NCBI GenBank assembly: GCA_963721065.1
Contig: CAVRHO010000001.1
Span: 1,178,001-1,242,000 of the forward strand
Direction of reading: 5' to 3'
Source: CAWBLP01 sp963721065
GTDB lineage: Bacteria > Pseudomonadota > Alphaproteobacteria > Acetobacterales > Acetobacteraceae
Length of the DNA stretch: 64,000 bases
This document shows positions 34,858 to 43,766 of this stretch, piece by piece. The notes beneath the pieces are model-generated. The model was not told the DNA's origin. It worked only from the letters and a program-made list of their open reading frames with translations, and did not search any database. Within the stretch, counting starts at the first letter, position 1; the number at the start of each line of letters is the position of its first letter. Position numbers and translations under genes: made by a program.

Positions 34858-36348
34858 ATGAACGTGATATCGCCCCAGGATCCATCTCCTACGAATCCGC
34901 CGGACCCGGACTTGTCCGCTGCCATACGCCGGCTGGTGAGTACCAGCGTGGTGGTCATCGGCGACGTCATGCTGGACCGGTACTGCTACGGCGACATGAG
35001 CCGCATCAGCAGCGAGGCACCGGTCCCGGTGTTCACCATCGAACGCGAGGTGGCGCTGCCCGGGGGCGCCGGCAACGTGGTCCGCAACCTCACCGCGCTG
35101 GGCGCCGCGGTCGCCTTCATTTCCGTCGTCGGGGACGATCAGGCCGGCTCGGACCTGACCGGCCTGGTGGGCGGCCAGCCCAATGTCGAGCCGTGGCTGA
35201 TGGTGGAGGGCGGGCGGACCACGACGATCAAGACGCGCTTCATCGCCGCGGGCCAGCAGGTCCTGCGCACCGATCGCGAAGTGGAGGAGCCGATCCAGCC
35301 GCGCCTGGCCGACCGCATGCTGCGCATCGCCAGCGATTCGATCGTGGCAACGTCCGTGACCGTACTCTCGGATTACGGCAAGGGCGTGCTGTCCGGCGAC
35401 GTGCCGGCCCGGCTGATCGACATGGCGCGTCAGGCCGGCCGCATGACCATCGTCGATCCCCGTGGATCGGACTACACGCGCTATGCCGGCGCCGATGTCA
35501 TCATGCCGAATCGGCGGGAACTTGCCGCCGCGACCCTGATGCCGGTGGACAGTGAGGCGGCGGTGATCGCCGCGGCCGAGGCGTTGCGCACCCGGCATGG
35601 CTTCGGTGCCGTGGTGGTGACGCTGGGCAATGGCGGCATGACGGCGGTGGACAAGTCCGGCGCCCGTCACTTTCCGGCCGAGGCCGCCGAGGTATTCGAC
35701 GTCTCCGGCGCCGGTGACACCGCCTTGGCCACGCTCGCCGCGGGCCTCGCCGCCCGGCTGGACCTGGACACGTCGGTGCGGTTGGCCAACCTCTCGGCCG
35801 GCGTGGTGGTCGGCAAGGTGGGCACCGCCGTCGCGCGCGAACCGGACCTGATGGCGGCACTGTCCCCCCAGGGCAGCGCGCTGCGCAAGATCGTCTCCCG
35901 TGAGGCTGCGGTCGAGCAGGTGGAACGCTGGCGTCATCGCGGCTGGCGCATCGGCTTCACCAACGGCTGCTTCGACCTGCTGCATCCCGGCCATGTGCAC
36001 CTGCTGGAACAGGCGCGTGCCGCCTGCGACCGGCTGGTTGTGGGGCTGAACTCGGACGCCAGCGTGCGCCGACTGAAGGGGGCGCCGCGCCCGGTGCAGC
36101 CCGCCGCCGCGCGCGCCGCCGTGCTCGCCAGCCTGGCAAGTGTCGATCTGGTCTGCGTATTCGAGGAGGACACGCCGGCGGCCCTGATCGAGGAACTGCG
36201 TCCCGACCTGCTGGTCAAGGGCGCCGACTACGCGCTGGACGAGGTGGTCGGCGCCGAGCAGGTGCAGACCTGGGGGGGCAGCGTTCTGTTGGGGGATCTG
36301 CTGCCGGGGCATTCCACCTCGGCGACGCTGGCTCGGATCCGGGAATAG
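34858..36348 (+). CDS. hldE: Bifunctional heptose-7-phosphate kinase / heptose-1-phosphate adenylyltransferase
   Basis: HldE makes ADP-heptose for the lipopolysaccharide core. The 496-residue protein contains a ribokinase-type kinase domain (residues about 25-340: VVIGDVMLDRYCYGD, PGGAGNVVRNLTALG, VSGAGDTALA). A nucleotidyltransferase domain follows (about 360-495: FTNGCFDLLHPGHVHLL, VVGLNSDASVRRLKG, LLVKGADYALDEVVG). Both active-site motifs are intact and length is normal. Confidence 0.96.
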   Translation: MNVISPQDPSPTNPPDPDLSAAIRRLVSTSVVVIGDVMLDRYCYGDMSRISSEAPVPVFTIEREVALPGGAGNVVRNLTALGAAVAFISVVGDDQAGSDLTGLVGGQPNVEPWLMVEGGRTTTIKTRFIAAGQQVLRTDREVEEPIQPRLADRMLRIASDSIVATSVTVLSDYGKGVLSGDVPARLIDMARQAGRMTIVDPRGSDYTRYAGADVIMPNRRELAAATLMPVDSEAAVIAAAEALRTRHGFGAVVVTLGNGGMTAVDKSGARHFPAEAAEVFDVSGAGDTALATLAAGLAARLDLDTSVRLANLSAGVVVGKVGTAVAREPDLMAALSPQGSALRKIVSREAAVEQVERWRHRGWRIGFTNGCFDLLHPGHVHLLEQARAACDRLVVGLNSDASVRRLKGAPRPVQPAAARAAVLASLASVDLVCVFEEDTPAALIEELRPDLLVKGADYALDEVVGAEQVQTWGGSVLLGDLLPGHSTSATLARIRE

Positions 36349-36658
36349 CGGCTGCGGGACCACCGGCGCCGCGATGCCGTGATTGTCGGTCCGCCGGGAT
36401 GATCGCCACCCGGGCGGATGGGGCGCTGGTCGGCCTCGCTTTGCAGCGCGCGGTTCCAGCTGAGGTCCGATCAGGAACGGGATTGTACAGGCCTTTCCTG
36501 TTCCCCCGCATACGTGATCGCATGCGAAAGCCGGGGAAATGCCGCGCAACGAGCCGTTGCCTGGCCGCCATGATGCCGCTTACAACTGATTTGTTACAAT
36601 CGGTGGGCCCAACTGTAACGACCCGGCACCAGGCGAGACCGTAATTTCGCGGAAACGT

Positions 36659-36700
36659 CGTGGCAGAGAGGCGTTGTGGCGTGGCAGAGAGGCGTCGTGG
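36659..36700. repeat. 21-bp tandem duplication
   Basis: CGTGGCAGAGAGGCGTTGTGG-like units occupy 36659-36679 and 36680-36700, differing at one base, and a third begins (CGTGGC). Confidence 0.88.
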
Positions 36701-36807
36701 CGTGGCCGGTTCGCGGCCCGCCGCCTGGACGCCAGTATTCCACCGCCAGAACATGAAGTCTGATGCGGCGCCTGCATCGTTCCGACGCCGCTCTTCCATT
36801 TCCGCTG

Positions 36808-36861
36808 GGTCATGTCCGGGCGTGGGGTCATGTCCGGGCGTGGGGTCATGTCCGGGCTTGG
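36808..36861. repeat. 18-bp tandem repeat, three copies
   Basis: GGTCATGTCCGGGCGTGG starts at 36808, 36826 and 36844; the last copy has one change (CTTGG). Confidence 0.92.
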
Positions 36862-37214
36862 GGTGGCCCGACGGGCTGCATGACGGCAGGCAAGTCCCGA
36901 CGACTGTATGACCGCCGACAAGGATAGAGCCGCACCTTGGCCCGGACTCCCGGCATCCCCGCGTGGCAACTGATGGCAAGCGATTTGCTTGGTCGCAATC
37001 ACCTTCACCGTGCCGCCGGGTGATCTTCCGCGGAGGCGGTGCGGATCTGATCTGACGGGATGTTTCAGATGCAGTCGCAAATTCCCCTCTTCGTCACCCA
37101 TTCCTCGGCTCGTCGTCAGCGCCGGGACCGGCCAGGCCGGCCGGTGCAAGCTCACCGGTCGGCCCGTGCTTCGATTCGGACGGTGACGGCCCCTGTCGAG
37201 GGGAGTAAGGCGTG

Positions 37215-37661
37215 ATGAGCACGTCCTCGGACGACCTCCCGGTGGTGGTCACCGCCGAAGATCGCGAGGCGGACCGGTTCGTCGCCATGTTGCGCGACAT
37301 GGTTGTCGGCATGGTCAGCGGCGACGGGCCCGACCTGTCGGTGCGCCAGTTGGGTGCTCTCCTCGCCTGCTACCTGGACGCGACCGCCGTGCAGACGACA
37401 TCCACCCTGTTGCGCGTGTTGCACGGGTCCAGGCGGGGCATGAACCGGGCTTTGGTTCGGCTGGAGGAGTGCGGACTGGTCCGGCTGGAGTTCGACCCGC
37501 AGGCGCTGACCGATCCAGCGGTTCACACGACCTCCCTCGGCCGGACCTATGTTGAACGCATTCTTGAGTCTGCCGGCCTGCCTGCCGGCAGGGTGGCGCG
37601 CGGCCGGTCATCCAGGCGGGCCGTGCACGATCCGGACAAGTATCGGACTCATCCATGCTGA
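37215..37661 (+). CDS. Hypothetical protein, possible winged-helix (MarR-like)
   Basis: The 148-residue protein has a helical N-terminus (DREADRFVAMLRDMVVGMV) and a middle that could form a winged helix: LSVRQLGALLACY, STLLRVLHGSRRGMNRALVRLEECGLVRLEFDP. This resembles MarR-type regulators, but the match is by eye. The C-terminus turns Arg-rich (GRVARGRSSRRAVHD), which may be real or a shifted frame. GTG 37212 and ATG 37215 are both possible starts after GGGGAG and AAGG. It lies 73 bp before hisF. Confidence 0.5.
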   Translation: MSTSSDDLPVVVTAEDREADRFVAMLRDMVVGMVSGDGPDLSVRQLGALLACYLDATAVQTTSTLLRVLHGSRRGMNRALVRLEECGLVRLEFDPQALTDPAVHTTSLGRTYVERILESAGLPAGRVARGRSSRRAVHDPDKYRTHPC

Positions 37662-37734
37662 CGGCGCCCCCCTGCCGAAGACCTGAGGCAAAGCCCTTGC
37701 CACGGTCACGGCGCACGGGTCTAAGAGTGCGGTC

Positions 37735-38505
37735 ATGCTGAAATTGCAAGTCATTCCCTGCCTGGACGTAAAGGACGGTCGGGTCGTCAAAGGGGTCAAC
37801 TTCGTCTCCCTGCGCGACGCCGGCGATCCGGTGGAGCAGGCGGCCGTCTATGACGCCGCCGGCGCCGATGAGCTGACGTTCCTCGACATCACTGCCAGCC
37901 ACGAGAACCGCGACACCATCCTGGACGTGGTGTCGCGTACCGCCGCGCGCGTGTTCCTGCCGCTGACCGTGGGCGGCGGCATCCGCTCGATCGAGGACAT
38001 GCGCCGCCTGCTGCTGGCCGGCACCGACAAATGCAGCATCAACTCCGCCGCGGTCGCCCGGCCCGAGCTGGTGCGCGAGGCGGCGCAGAAATTCGGCAGC
38101 CAGTGCGTGGTGGTGGCGGTGGATGCCAAGCAGGCCGGGCCTGGCCGGTGGGAGGTGTTCACTCATGGCGGGCGCCGCCCCACCGGCATCGACGCGATCG
38201 CCTGGTGCCGGCAGATGGCGGAGCTGGGTGCCGGCGAGATCCTGCTGACCAGCATGGACCGCGACGGCACCGGCCAGGGCTTCGACCTGGCGCTGCTGCG
38301 GGCGGCCTGTGCGGCGGTGCGGGTGCCGGTGATCGCCTCGGGCGGAGTCGGCACGCTGCATCATTTCGTCGAAGGCGCGCAGGCCGGCGCCACCGGGTTG
38401 CTGGCGGCCAGCGTCTTTCATTTCGGCACCTTCACCATCGCGCAGGTGAAAGCGGCGCTGGCTGCGGCCGGCCTGCCGGTGCGTCTGTCGCGTCAGGCGG
38501 CCTGA
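37735..38505 (+). CDS. hisF: Imidazole glycerol phosphate synthase, cyclase subunit
   Basis: HisF forms imidazole glycerol phosphate and AICAR with HisH in histidine synthesis. The 256-residue TIM barrel starts IPCLDVKDGRVVKGVNFV with the first catalytic Asp. It carries PLTVGGGIRSIEDM, VVVAVDAK (second Asp), TSMDRDGTGQGFD and ASGGVGTLHHF. Length and motifs are complete. It heads a compact run with hisE (7 bp gap) and the HIT gene (24 bp gap). Confidence 0.97.
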   Translation: MLKLQVIPCLDVKDGRVVKGVNFVSLRDAGDPVEQAAVYDAAGADELTFLDITASHENRDTILDVVSRTAARVFLPLTVGGGIRSIEDMRRLLLAGTDKCSINSAAVARPELVREAAQKFGSQCVVVAVDAKQAGPGRWEVFTHGGRRPTGIDAIAWCRQMAELGAGEILLTSMDRDGTGQGFDLALLRAACAAVRVPVIASGGVGTLHHFVEGAQAGATGLLAASVFHFGTFTIAQVKAALAAAGLPVRLSRQAA

Positions 38506-38512
38506 GGCGGCC

Positions 38513-39049
38513 ATGGCGAAGTCAACCAAGAAGCGCGCGGTGTCCGTACGCGACCCGCGGATCGTGCGGGCGAAGAAGACGCTGAAGCCGAAGAAGGCGA
38601 AGCCCGCCAAGCCGGCCAAGCCCGCCAAGCCCGCCGTGCCGGCCCCGAAGGAGCCGCCGCGTCCGCTGCCGCCGCTGACCATTGGCCCCGCCGCGGCGGT
38701 CCTGGACCGTCTGTATGCGGTGGTGCTCAGCCGCCGCGATGCCGATCCGGCGGTGAGCCACTCCGCCCGGCTGCTGTCGCGCGGTCCGTCGAAGGTGGCG
38801 CAGAAATTCGGCGAGGAAGCGGTGGAGTGCCTGATCGAAGGCGTTGCCGGCAACCATGACGGCGTGGTGGCCGAGAGCGCCGACGTGCTCTACCACCTGA
38901 TCGTGCTGTGGGTGGCCTCCGGCGTGACGCCCGAGGCGGTGTGGGACGAGTTGAAGCGGCGGGAAGGGATCAGCGGCATCGCCGAAAAGGCGTCGCGTGC
39001 GAAGGAATTGCCGGTTGTCTTCGGCGTGGGGACGACGAAAATCCCCTGA
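38513..39049 (+). CDS. hisE: Phosphoribosyl-ATP pyrophosphatase with basic Lys/Pro/Ala N-terminal extension
   Basis: HisE hydrolyses phosphoribosyl-ATP, the second step of histidine synthesis. The catalytic domain (about residues 62-178) contains KVAQKFGEEAVECLIEG and ESADVLYHLIVLW, the acidic helices that bind metal. The usual protein is about 105-110 residues; this one has 178. The first 60 are Lys/Pro/Ala-rich with repeated KPA units (AKPAKPAKPAKPAVPAPKE). The ATG at 38513 is the only start near hisF. The extension is probably disordered. Confidence 0.94.
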   Translation: MAKSTKKRAVSVRDPRIVRAKKTLKPKKAKPAKPAKPAKPAVPAPKEPPRPLPPLTIGPAAAVLDRLYAVVLSRRDADPAVSHSARLLSRGPSKVAQKFGEEAVECLIEGVAGNHDGVVAESADVLYHLIVLWVASGVTPEAVWDELKRREGISGIAEKASRAKELPVVFGVGTTKIP

Positions 39050-39073
39050 ACGTTCAGCCAGGAGACCCACGCC

Positions 39074-39454
39074 ATGCCGGTGAGCGGCCAGCCGCCCTAC
39101 GACGACAGCAACATCTTCGCCCGCATCCTGCGCAAGGAGATTCCCTGCAAGCAGGTCTATGAGGACCCGTGGGCGCTGGCGTTCCATGACATCGCCCCAC
39201 AGGCGCCGGTGCACGTGCTGGTGATTCCGAAGGGCAAGTACTGCTCCTTCGCCGATTTCAGCGCCACCGCTCCCGCCGAGGAGATCGCCGGCTTCATGCG
39301 CGCTGTGGGCACGGTGGCGAAGCAACTGGGGCTGGAAACCGACGGGTACCGGCTGCTCGCCAACATGGGTGCGGATAGCGGGCAGGAGGTGCCGCATTTT
39401 CATGTGCACCTGTTCGCCGGCCGTCCCCTGGGTCGCATGATCCCGGCCGGGTAA
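39074..39454 (+). CDS. HIT-family nucleotide-binding protein (HinT-like)
   Basis: The 126-residue protein has NIFARILRKEIPCKQVYED at the start and the histidine triad HFHVHLFAGRPLG at the end. HinT-type proteins hydrolyse adenosine phosphoramidates and related nucleotides. AGGAGA precedes ATG 39074. Placement after hisE is common in alphaproteobacteria. Confidence 0.94.
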   Translation: MPVSGQPPYDDSNIFARILRKEIPCKQVYEDPWALAFHDIAPQAPVHVLVIPKGKYCSFADFSATAPAEEIAGFMRAVGTVAKQLGLETDGYRLLANMGADSGQEVPHFHVHLFAGRPLGRMIPAG

Positions 39455-39864
39455 GTCTCTGCGTTGGTGCCGCGGCCGGCGCCATGCAGGGCGGCCGCGG
39501 TGCTGTACAAAGCCACAGGTGGCTCCCTGGACGGGATGACCGCCGGCGCTACGGCATTTGGCCAATCGGGCGCCCGCCCGTGTGCCGCGATGGCCGGCCC
39601 GTCAAGCCCCATGGATCAGCGGGCTCGCGTCCATCGGGGGTTGTCCCGGATGCCCGGGTACGACCCATGCGGACACCTGTCCGGGAGAGGAGAGGAGAGA
39701 GAGGAGGGGAGGGAGGGAAGGCGATCGACCTGTCTGGTCCCGCAGCGCCGGACACGCCATGCGTGCAGGTTGTCCGCCGGCAATGCGGTGGCTGGCTGGC
39801 GTGGGGCCTCGAACAGGCCTACAATTCAAAGTACAGTTTCGCACCCGATAAGTGATCTCCCGGC
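39455..39864. other. Intergenic region with a purine-rich stretch
   Basis: A run of about 45 purine-rich bases (GGAGAGGAGAGAGAGGAGGG and following) lies at about 39680-39723. No gene or clear terminator is seen. ATG 39865 lacks a good ribosome site. Confidence 0.4.
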
Positions 39865-40125
39865 ATGAACTGGTTTACCGGCGTGGTTTTGTATGTGCTG
39901 ATCTGGTGGACCGTGCTGTTCGCGGTGCTGCCTGTCGGCACACGGCCAGCCGAGGGCGCCGATCCGCAGACCGGCTGGCGCGGCGCACCCCAGGCCCCGC
40001 GCATGTTGCGCAAGGTGATCGCCACCACGCTGGTGGCCCTGTTGGTGTGGTGCGGTGCCTATCTGCTGATCACCAGCGATTGGATAAGCTTCCGGCACGG
40101 CTATTTCGCCGCGCCGGAAGACTAA
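39865..40125 (+). CDS. DUF1467 family small membrane protein
   Basis: The 86-residue protein has two membrane helices (VVLYVLIWWTVLFAVLP and VIATTLVALLVWCGAYLLI) joined by a polar loop with the family motif LPVGTRPAEGADPQTGWRG. It is conserved in alphaproteobacteria, often beside proS, as here. Function unknown. Confidence 0.88.
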   Translation: MNWFTGVVLYVLIWWTVLFAVLPVGTRPAEGADPQTGWRGAPQAPRMLRKVIATTLVALLVWCGAYLLITSDWISFRHGYFAAPED

Positions 40126-40130
40126 ATCCT

Positions 40131-40159
40131 GGCTGATTGTTCAGCCGCTGCTTTCTTTT
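40131..40159 (+). terminator. Probable rho-independent terminator after DUF1467
   Basis: The stem GGCTGA-TTGT-TCAGCC (40131-40146) is followed after four bases by a T-rich stretch (CTTTCTTTT). The stem is short and the T-run imperfect. Confidence 0.5.
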
Positions 40160-40460
40160 GGAAACGCACATCACTACGGCGAGGGGAGGATTACTCCTCA
40201 ACCCTGCCGTGTGACTACGTTTCCTCCCCAAACCTGGCCCCAGTCCGTCGCCATTGCGTAGGCCGTGCCTCATTGTTAGCGGGTTGGTTCACCGAAGTCA
40301 CGTGTCTTTGTTCCAATTTCTGCTGCTGACGGTAATTTTATTGTGGGCTTGCCGTTGTGCGGCGCACAATAGTTTCCGTCCTGGGGAACGCGGCATGCCA
40401 TCTGGCAAGTGACGCCGCCTGTCGTTAGGGTCCGCCTGACAAACGGACGGACCATCGATC
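40160..40460. promoter_or_regulatory. Leader region of proS
   Basis: About 300 bp, relatively AT-rich, with a small inverted repeat GGAG-GATTA-CTCC near 40185-40197. The proS promoter is expected here; no T-box-like or other known leader was recognised. Confidence 0.3.
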
Positions 40461-41783
40461 ATGCGCCTTTCCCGCAGCTTCATTCCCACGCTCAAGGAGA
40501 CCCCCGCCGAGGCGCAGATCGCCTCCCACCGGCTGATGCTGCGTGCCGGGCTGGTGCGGCAGACCTCGGCCGGCATCTATGCCTGGCTGCCGCTGGGTCT
40601 GCGCGTATTGCAGAACATCGAGCGCATCGTGCGCGAGGAGCAGGACGCCGCCGGCGCCCAGGAAGTGCTGATGCCGACCATCCAGCCGGCCGAGTTGTGG
40701 AAGGAGAGCGGGCGGTATGAGGATTACGGCAAGGAGATGCTGCGCATCCGCGACCGGCATGACCGCGACATGCTGTACGGCCCGACCAATGAGGAGATGA
40801 TCACCGACCTGTTCCGCCAGTCGGTGAAGTCGTACCGCGAGGTGCCGCAGATCCTCTACCACATCCAGTGGAAGTTCCGCGACGAGGTGCGGCCCCGCTT
40901 CGGCGTGATGCGCGGGCGGGAGTTCCTGATGAAGGACGCGTATTCCTTCGATATGGACTACGCCGGCGCGGTGGTCAGCTACCGCAAGATGATGCTGGCC
41001 TATATGCGTACCTTCCAGCGCCTGGGCCTGAAGGCGATCCCGATGGAGGCCGAAAGCGGCCCGATCGGCGGCGAGCTCAGCCACGAGTTCATCATCCTGG
41101 CCCCCACCGGCGAGAGCCAGGTGTATTTCGACGCCGCCTTCGAGGAGATCGACTACCTGTCCAGCGGCGCCGGTGGCTTCAGCCACAGCGACGCGGGCGA
41201 CCTGCACCGCTTCTTCGAGCAGATGACCACGCACTATGCGGCCACCGACGAGAAGCACGTGCCGACGGCGTGGGAAAAGGTGGCGCCCGAGCGCCGGCGT
41301 GAGGGCCGCGGCATCGAGGTGGGCCACATCTTCTATTTCGGTACCAAATACTCGCGGTCGATGAACTGTACGGTTGCGGGCCCGGACGGCAAGCCGGTGT
41401 ATCCGGAAATGGGCAGCTACGGCATCGGCGTCTCCCGCCTGGTCGGCGCGGTGATCGAGGCCGGCCACGACGACGCCGGCATCATCTGGCCCGACAGCAT
41501 CGCGCCCTTCGCCGCGGCGATCCTGAACCTGAAGAGCGGCGACCCGGCGTGCGACCGGCTGTGCGAGGACCTGTACGCGAAGCTGGGCCGGCAGGCGCTG
41601 TACGACGATCGCGAGGACCGCGCCGGCGTGAAGTTCGCCGATGCCGACCTGATGGGCCATCCGTGGCAGATCGTCGTCGGCCCCCGCGGTGCCGCCGCCG
41701 GCAAGGTGGAACTGAAGCGCCGCGCCACCGGCGAGCGGGTCGAGCTGTCCCCGGAGGACGCCCTCTCGCGCATCGCGGGGTAG
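40461..41783 (+). CDS. proS: Prolyl-tRNA synthetase, short form without editing domain
   Basis: The 440-residue enzyme charges tRNA-Pro. Class II motifs are clear: TSAGIYAWLPLGLRVLQ (motif 1), RPRFGVMRGREFLMKDAYSF (motif 2) and GSYGIGVSRLVGAVIE (motif 3), then an anticodon-binding domain (about 340-440). The inserted editing domain between motifs 2 and 3 in E. coli ProS is absent, as is usual in alphaproteobacteria and mitochondria. The ATG at 40461 gives MRLSRSFIPTLKETPAEA, the standard start. Confidence 0.97.
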   Translation: MRLSRSFIPTLKETPAEAQIASHRLMLRAGLVRQTSAGIYAWLPLGLRVLQNIERIVREEQDAAGAQEVLMPTIQPAELWKESGRYEDYGKEMLRIRDRHDRDMLYGPTNEEMITDLFRQSVKSYREVPQILYHIQWKFRDEVRPRFGVMRGREFLMKDAYSFDMDYAGAVVSYRKMMLAYMRTFQRLGLKAIPMEAESGPIGGELSHEFIILAPTGESQVYFDAAFEEIDYLSSGAGGFSHSDAGDLHRFFEQMTTHYAATDEKHVPTAWEKVAPERRREGRGIEVGHIFYFGTKYSRSMNCTVAGPDGKPVYPEMGSYGIGVSRLVGAVIEAGHDDAGIIWPDSIAPFAAAILNLKSGDPACDRLCEDLYAKLGRQALYDDREDRAGVKFADADLMGHPWQIVVGPRGAAAGKVELKRRATGERVELSPEDALSRIAG

Positions 41784-42121
41784 GCGAAAGCTGCGATTTC
41801 TTGTCCTGCCTTTTCATGTCCTGACCCGGTCCCTCGTGTCATCCCGTGTCATGGCCGGGTCCCTCGTGTCATGGCCGTGCCTGACCCGGCCATCGACACC
41901 GGAACGATCGGGTCGGGATGATCCCGAACATGCCCTTTCGCGGGTAGATGGCCGACCACGACCCGAAAGAGCAGTACCTCTCCGCACGGCCCCAACCCCT
42001 GCGGAACGCACGCCGGCCCGCCTGGTGACGCCCCCGTCACCAAAGCTTCACCGCACCGCAATCGCCTCGCAGCATGCCGCTGCTACCCCGCCCTCCAGCC
42101 AAGAGAGAGCTGGAGCAGACC
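41784..42121. repeat. Intergenic region with direct and hairpin repeats
   Basis: GGTCCCTCGTGTCAT occurs twice (about 41830 and 41857). A hairpin copy GTCATGGCCG...GACCCGGCCATCGAC lies at 41868-41897. Its facing partner GTAGATGGCCGACCACGAC lies at about 41944-41962. No gene is seen until the transporter operon. Confidence 0.5.
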
Positions 42122-43009
42122 ATGAAGAGCATGCTTGCACTCGCCGCCGCGGCGGTGATCGGCCTTGTCGCGCCCGCGATGGCCGCATCCGACTGCCCGA
42201 ACGACGGCGTGGTGCGCATGGGTGTGGAGCCGTACGACACCTCCGCCAAGCTGGTGCCGATCTACAGCCACATCGCCAAGGCGATCGGCGACAAGTTGGG
42301 CTGCCAGGTGAAGGTGTATGTCACCACCAACTACAACGCCGAAATCGAGGCGATGCGGAACGGCAAGCTGGAGATCGCCGAATTCGGCCCCCTCGGCTAC
42401 GTGCTGGCGCACCAGGTGGCGAAGGCCGAGGCTGTGGCGGCGTTCGGCGACAAGGACGGCAAGCCCTCCAGCTACTGGGCCAGCATCGTCACCTACCCGG
42501 GTTCCGGCATCAAAACGGTGGCCGACATCAAGGGCCATTCCTTTGCCTTCTCCGACCCGGCCTCGACCTCCGGCCATCTCTTCCCGGCCTACGGTCTGCG
42601 CAAGGCGGGGCTGAATCCGGCGAAGGATATCAAGGCGATCTATGCCGGCAGCCACACCGCCTCCTTCGAGGCGCTGTTCCACCACAAGGTCGATGCGGGC
42701 GAACTGAACAGCGAGCAGTTGCAGTCCGCCACGCAGCGCGGCGAATACAAGCCCGGCACCTTCGTGTTCCTGTGGAAGTCCAACCCGATCCCGACCGACC
42801 CGATCACCGTGCGCGGCGACCTGCCGCCGGCGTTCAAGGCCCGTGTGACCCACGTGCTGCAGACGCTGGACCTGACCACGCTGCCGGCGAAGGACCGCAA
42901 GATCATGGGCATGGGCGGCGACCACTTCGTGCCGCAGACCGACAAGGCGTACGACCAGATCCGCGACCTGGTGAAGACGCTGAATATCGACCTGTCGAAG
43001 ATGAGCTGA
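42122..43009 (+). CDS. phnD: Phosphonate-type ABC transporter substrate-binding protein (PhnD family)
   Basis: The 295-residue protein has a signal peptide (LALAAAAVIGLVAPAMAA). The family run includes VVRMGVEPYDTSAKLVPIYSHIA, YVTTNYNAEIEAMRNGKLEIAEFGPLGYVLA and FAFSDPASTSGHLFPAYGL, whose S-T-S-G loop binds phosphonate or phosphate-like ligands. GGAG precedes ATG 42122. Upstream of PhnC and PhnE homologues. Real ligand may be phosphonate, phosphite or another oxyanion ester. Confidence 0.93.
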   Translation: MKSMLALAAAAVIGLVAPAMAASDCPNDGVVRMGVEPYDTSAKLVPIYSHIAKAIGDKLGCQVKVYVTTNYNAEIEAMRNGKLEIAEFGPLGYVLAHQVAKAEAVAAFGDKDGKPSSYWASIVTYPGSGIKTVADIKGHSFAFSDPASTSGHLFPAYGLRKAGLNPAKDIKAIYAGSHTASFEALFHHKVDAGELNSEQLQSATQRGEYKPGTFVFLWKSNPIPTDPITVRGDLPPAFKARVTHVLQTLDLTTLPAKDRKIMGMGGDHFVPQTDKAYDQIRDLVKTLNIDLSKMS

Positions 43010-43013
43010 CGGC

Positions 43014-43766
43014 ATGCGGCCGTTGCTGGCAATGCGCGGCCTGTCGCTGGCCTACCCGAACGGCAAGCGTGCACTGTCCGACCTGACCATGGACGTGCAC
43101 GCCGGCGAGCTGGTGGTGGTGCTCGGCGGCAACGGCTGCGGCAAGACCACGCTGCTGCGCTGCATCACCCGCGGGTTGACGCCGAGCGCGGGTGAGGTGT
43201 GGCTGGGGGATTCGGAGTTGACGCAACTGGCCGGCGATGCGCTGCGGCGGGCGCGGCTGGATATCGCGATGGTCTGGCAGCAGGCCAATCTTATCCGCCG
43301 CTCCAGCGTGCTCGCCAATGTCGCGTCGGGCGCGCTGGGCCGGCACCAGACCTGGTGGACCGCGCTGGGCGGGCTTCCGGCCGAGGAAGTGCGCCGGGCC
43401 CCCGACCACCTGCGCCAGGTCGGGCTGGTGCATCTGGCGGCGCAGCGGGCCGGCACACTGTCCGGCGGCCAGGCGCAGCGCGTGGCAATCGCCCGGGCCC
43501 TGGCGCAGCGGCCTCGACTGTTGCTGGCGGATGAGCCGGTGGCCAGCCTGGATCCCGAGGCGGCGGACGGCATCATGCGCCTGTTGCGTCGCCTGGCGCA
43601 CAGTGAGGGCCTGGCGGTGCTGTGCGTGCTGCACCAGGTGGACCTGGCGTTCGACTACGCCGACCGCGTGGTGGGCATGCGCGACGGCCGCGCCGCGTTC
43701 GATCAGCCGCGCGGCGGCCTGTCGCGTGAGCAGGTGCACCGCCTGTATCTCGCCGAGGCCGCATGA
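43014..43766 (+). CDS. phnC: Phosphonate-type ABC transporter ATP-binding protein (PhnC family)
   Basis: The 250-residue ATPase has Walker A (VLGGNGCGKTTLL), Q-loop (VWQQANLI), signature (LSGGQAQRVAIARAL), Walker B (LLLADEPVASLDPE) and H-loop (VLHQVDLAFDYAD). It follows phnD by 4 bp and overlaps phnE by 4 bp (ATGA). Confidence 0.94.
   Translation: MRPLLAMRGLSLAYPNGKRALSDLTMDVHAGELVVVLGGNGCGKTTLLRCITRGLTPSAGEVWLGDSELTQLAGDALRRARLDIAMVWQQANLIRRSSVLANVASGALGRHQTWWTALGGLPAEEVRRAPDHLRQVGLVHLAAQRAGTLSGGQAQRVAIARALAQRPRLLLADEPVASLDPEAADGIMRLLRRLAHSEGLAVLCVLHQVDLAFDYADRVVGMRDGRAAFDQPRGGLSREQVHRLYLAEAA

Larger units (their letters stand above)
36349..37214. other. 866-bp gene-free region with two tandem repeats
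   Basis: No convincing gene is seen on either strand. It holds a 21-bp duplication (36659-36700) and an 18-bp triplication (36808-36861). An imperfect inverted repeat GTTACA...TGTAAC lies at about 36593-36619. Confidence 0.5.
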
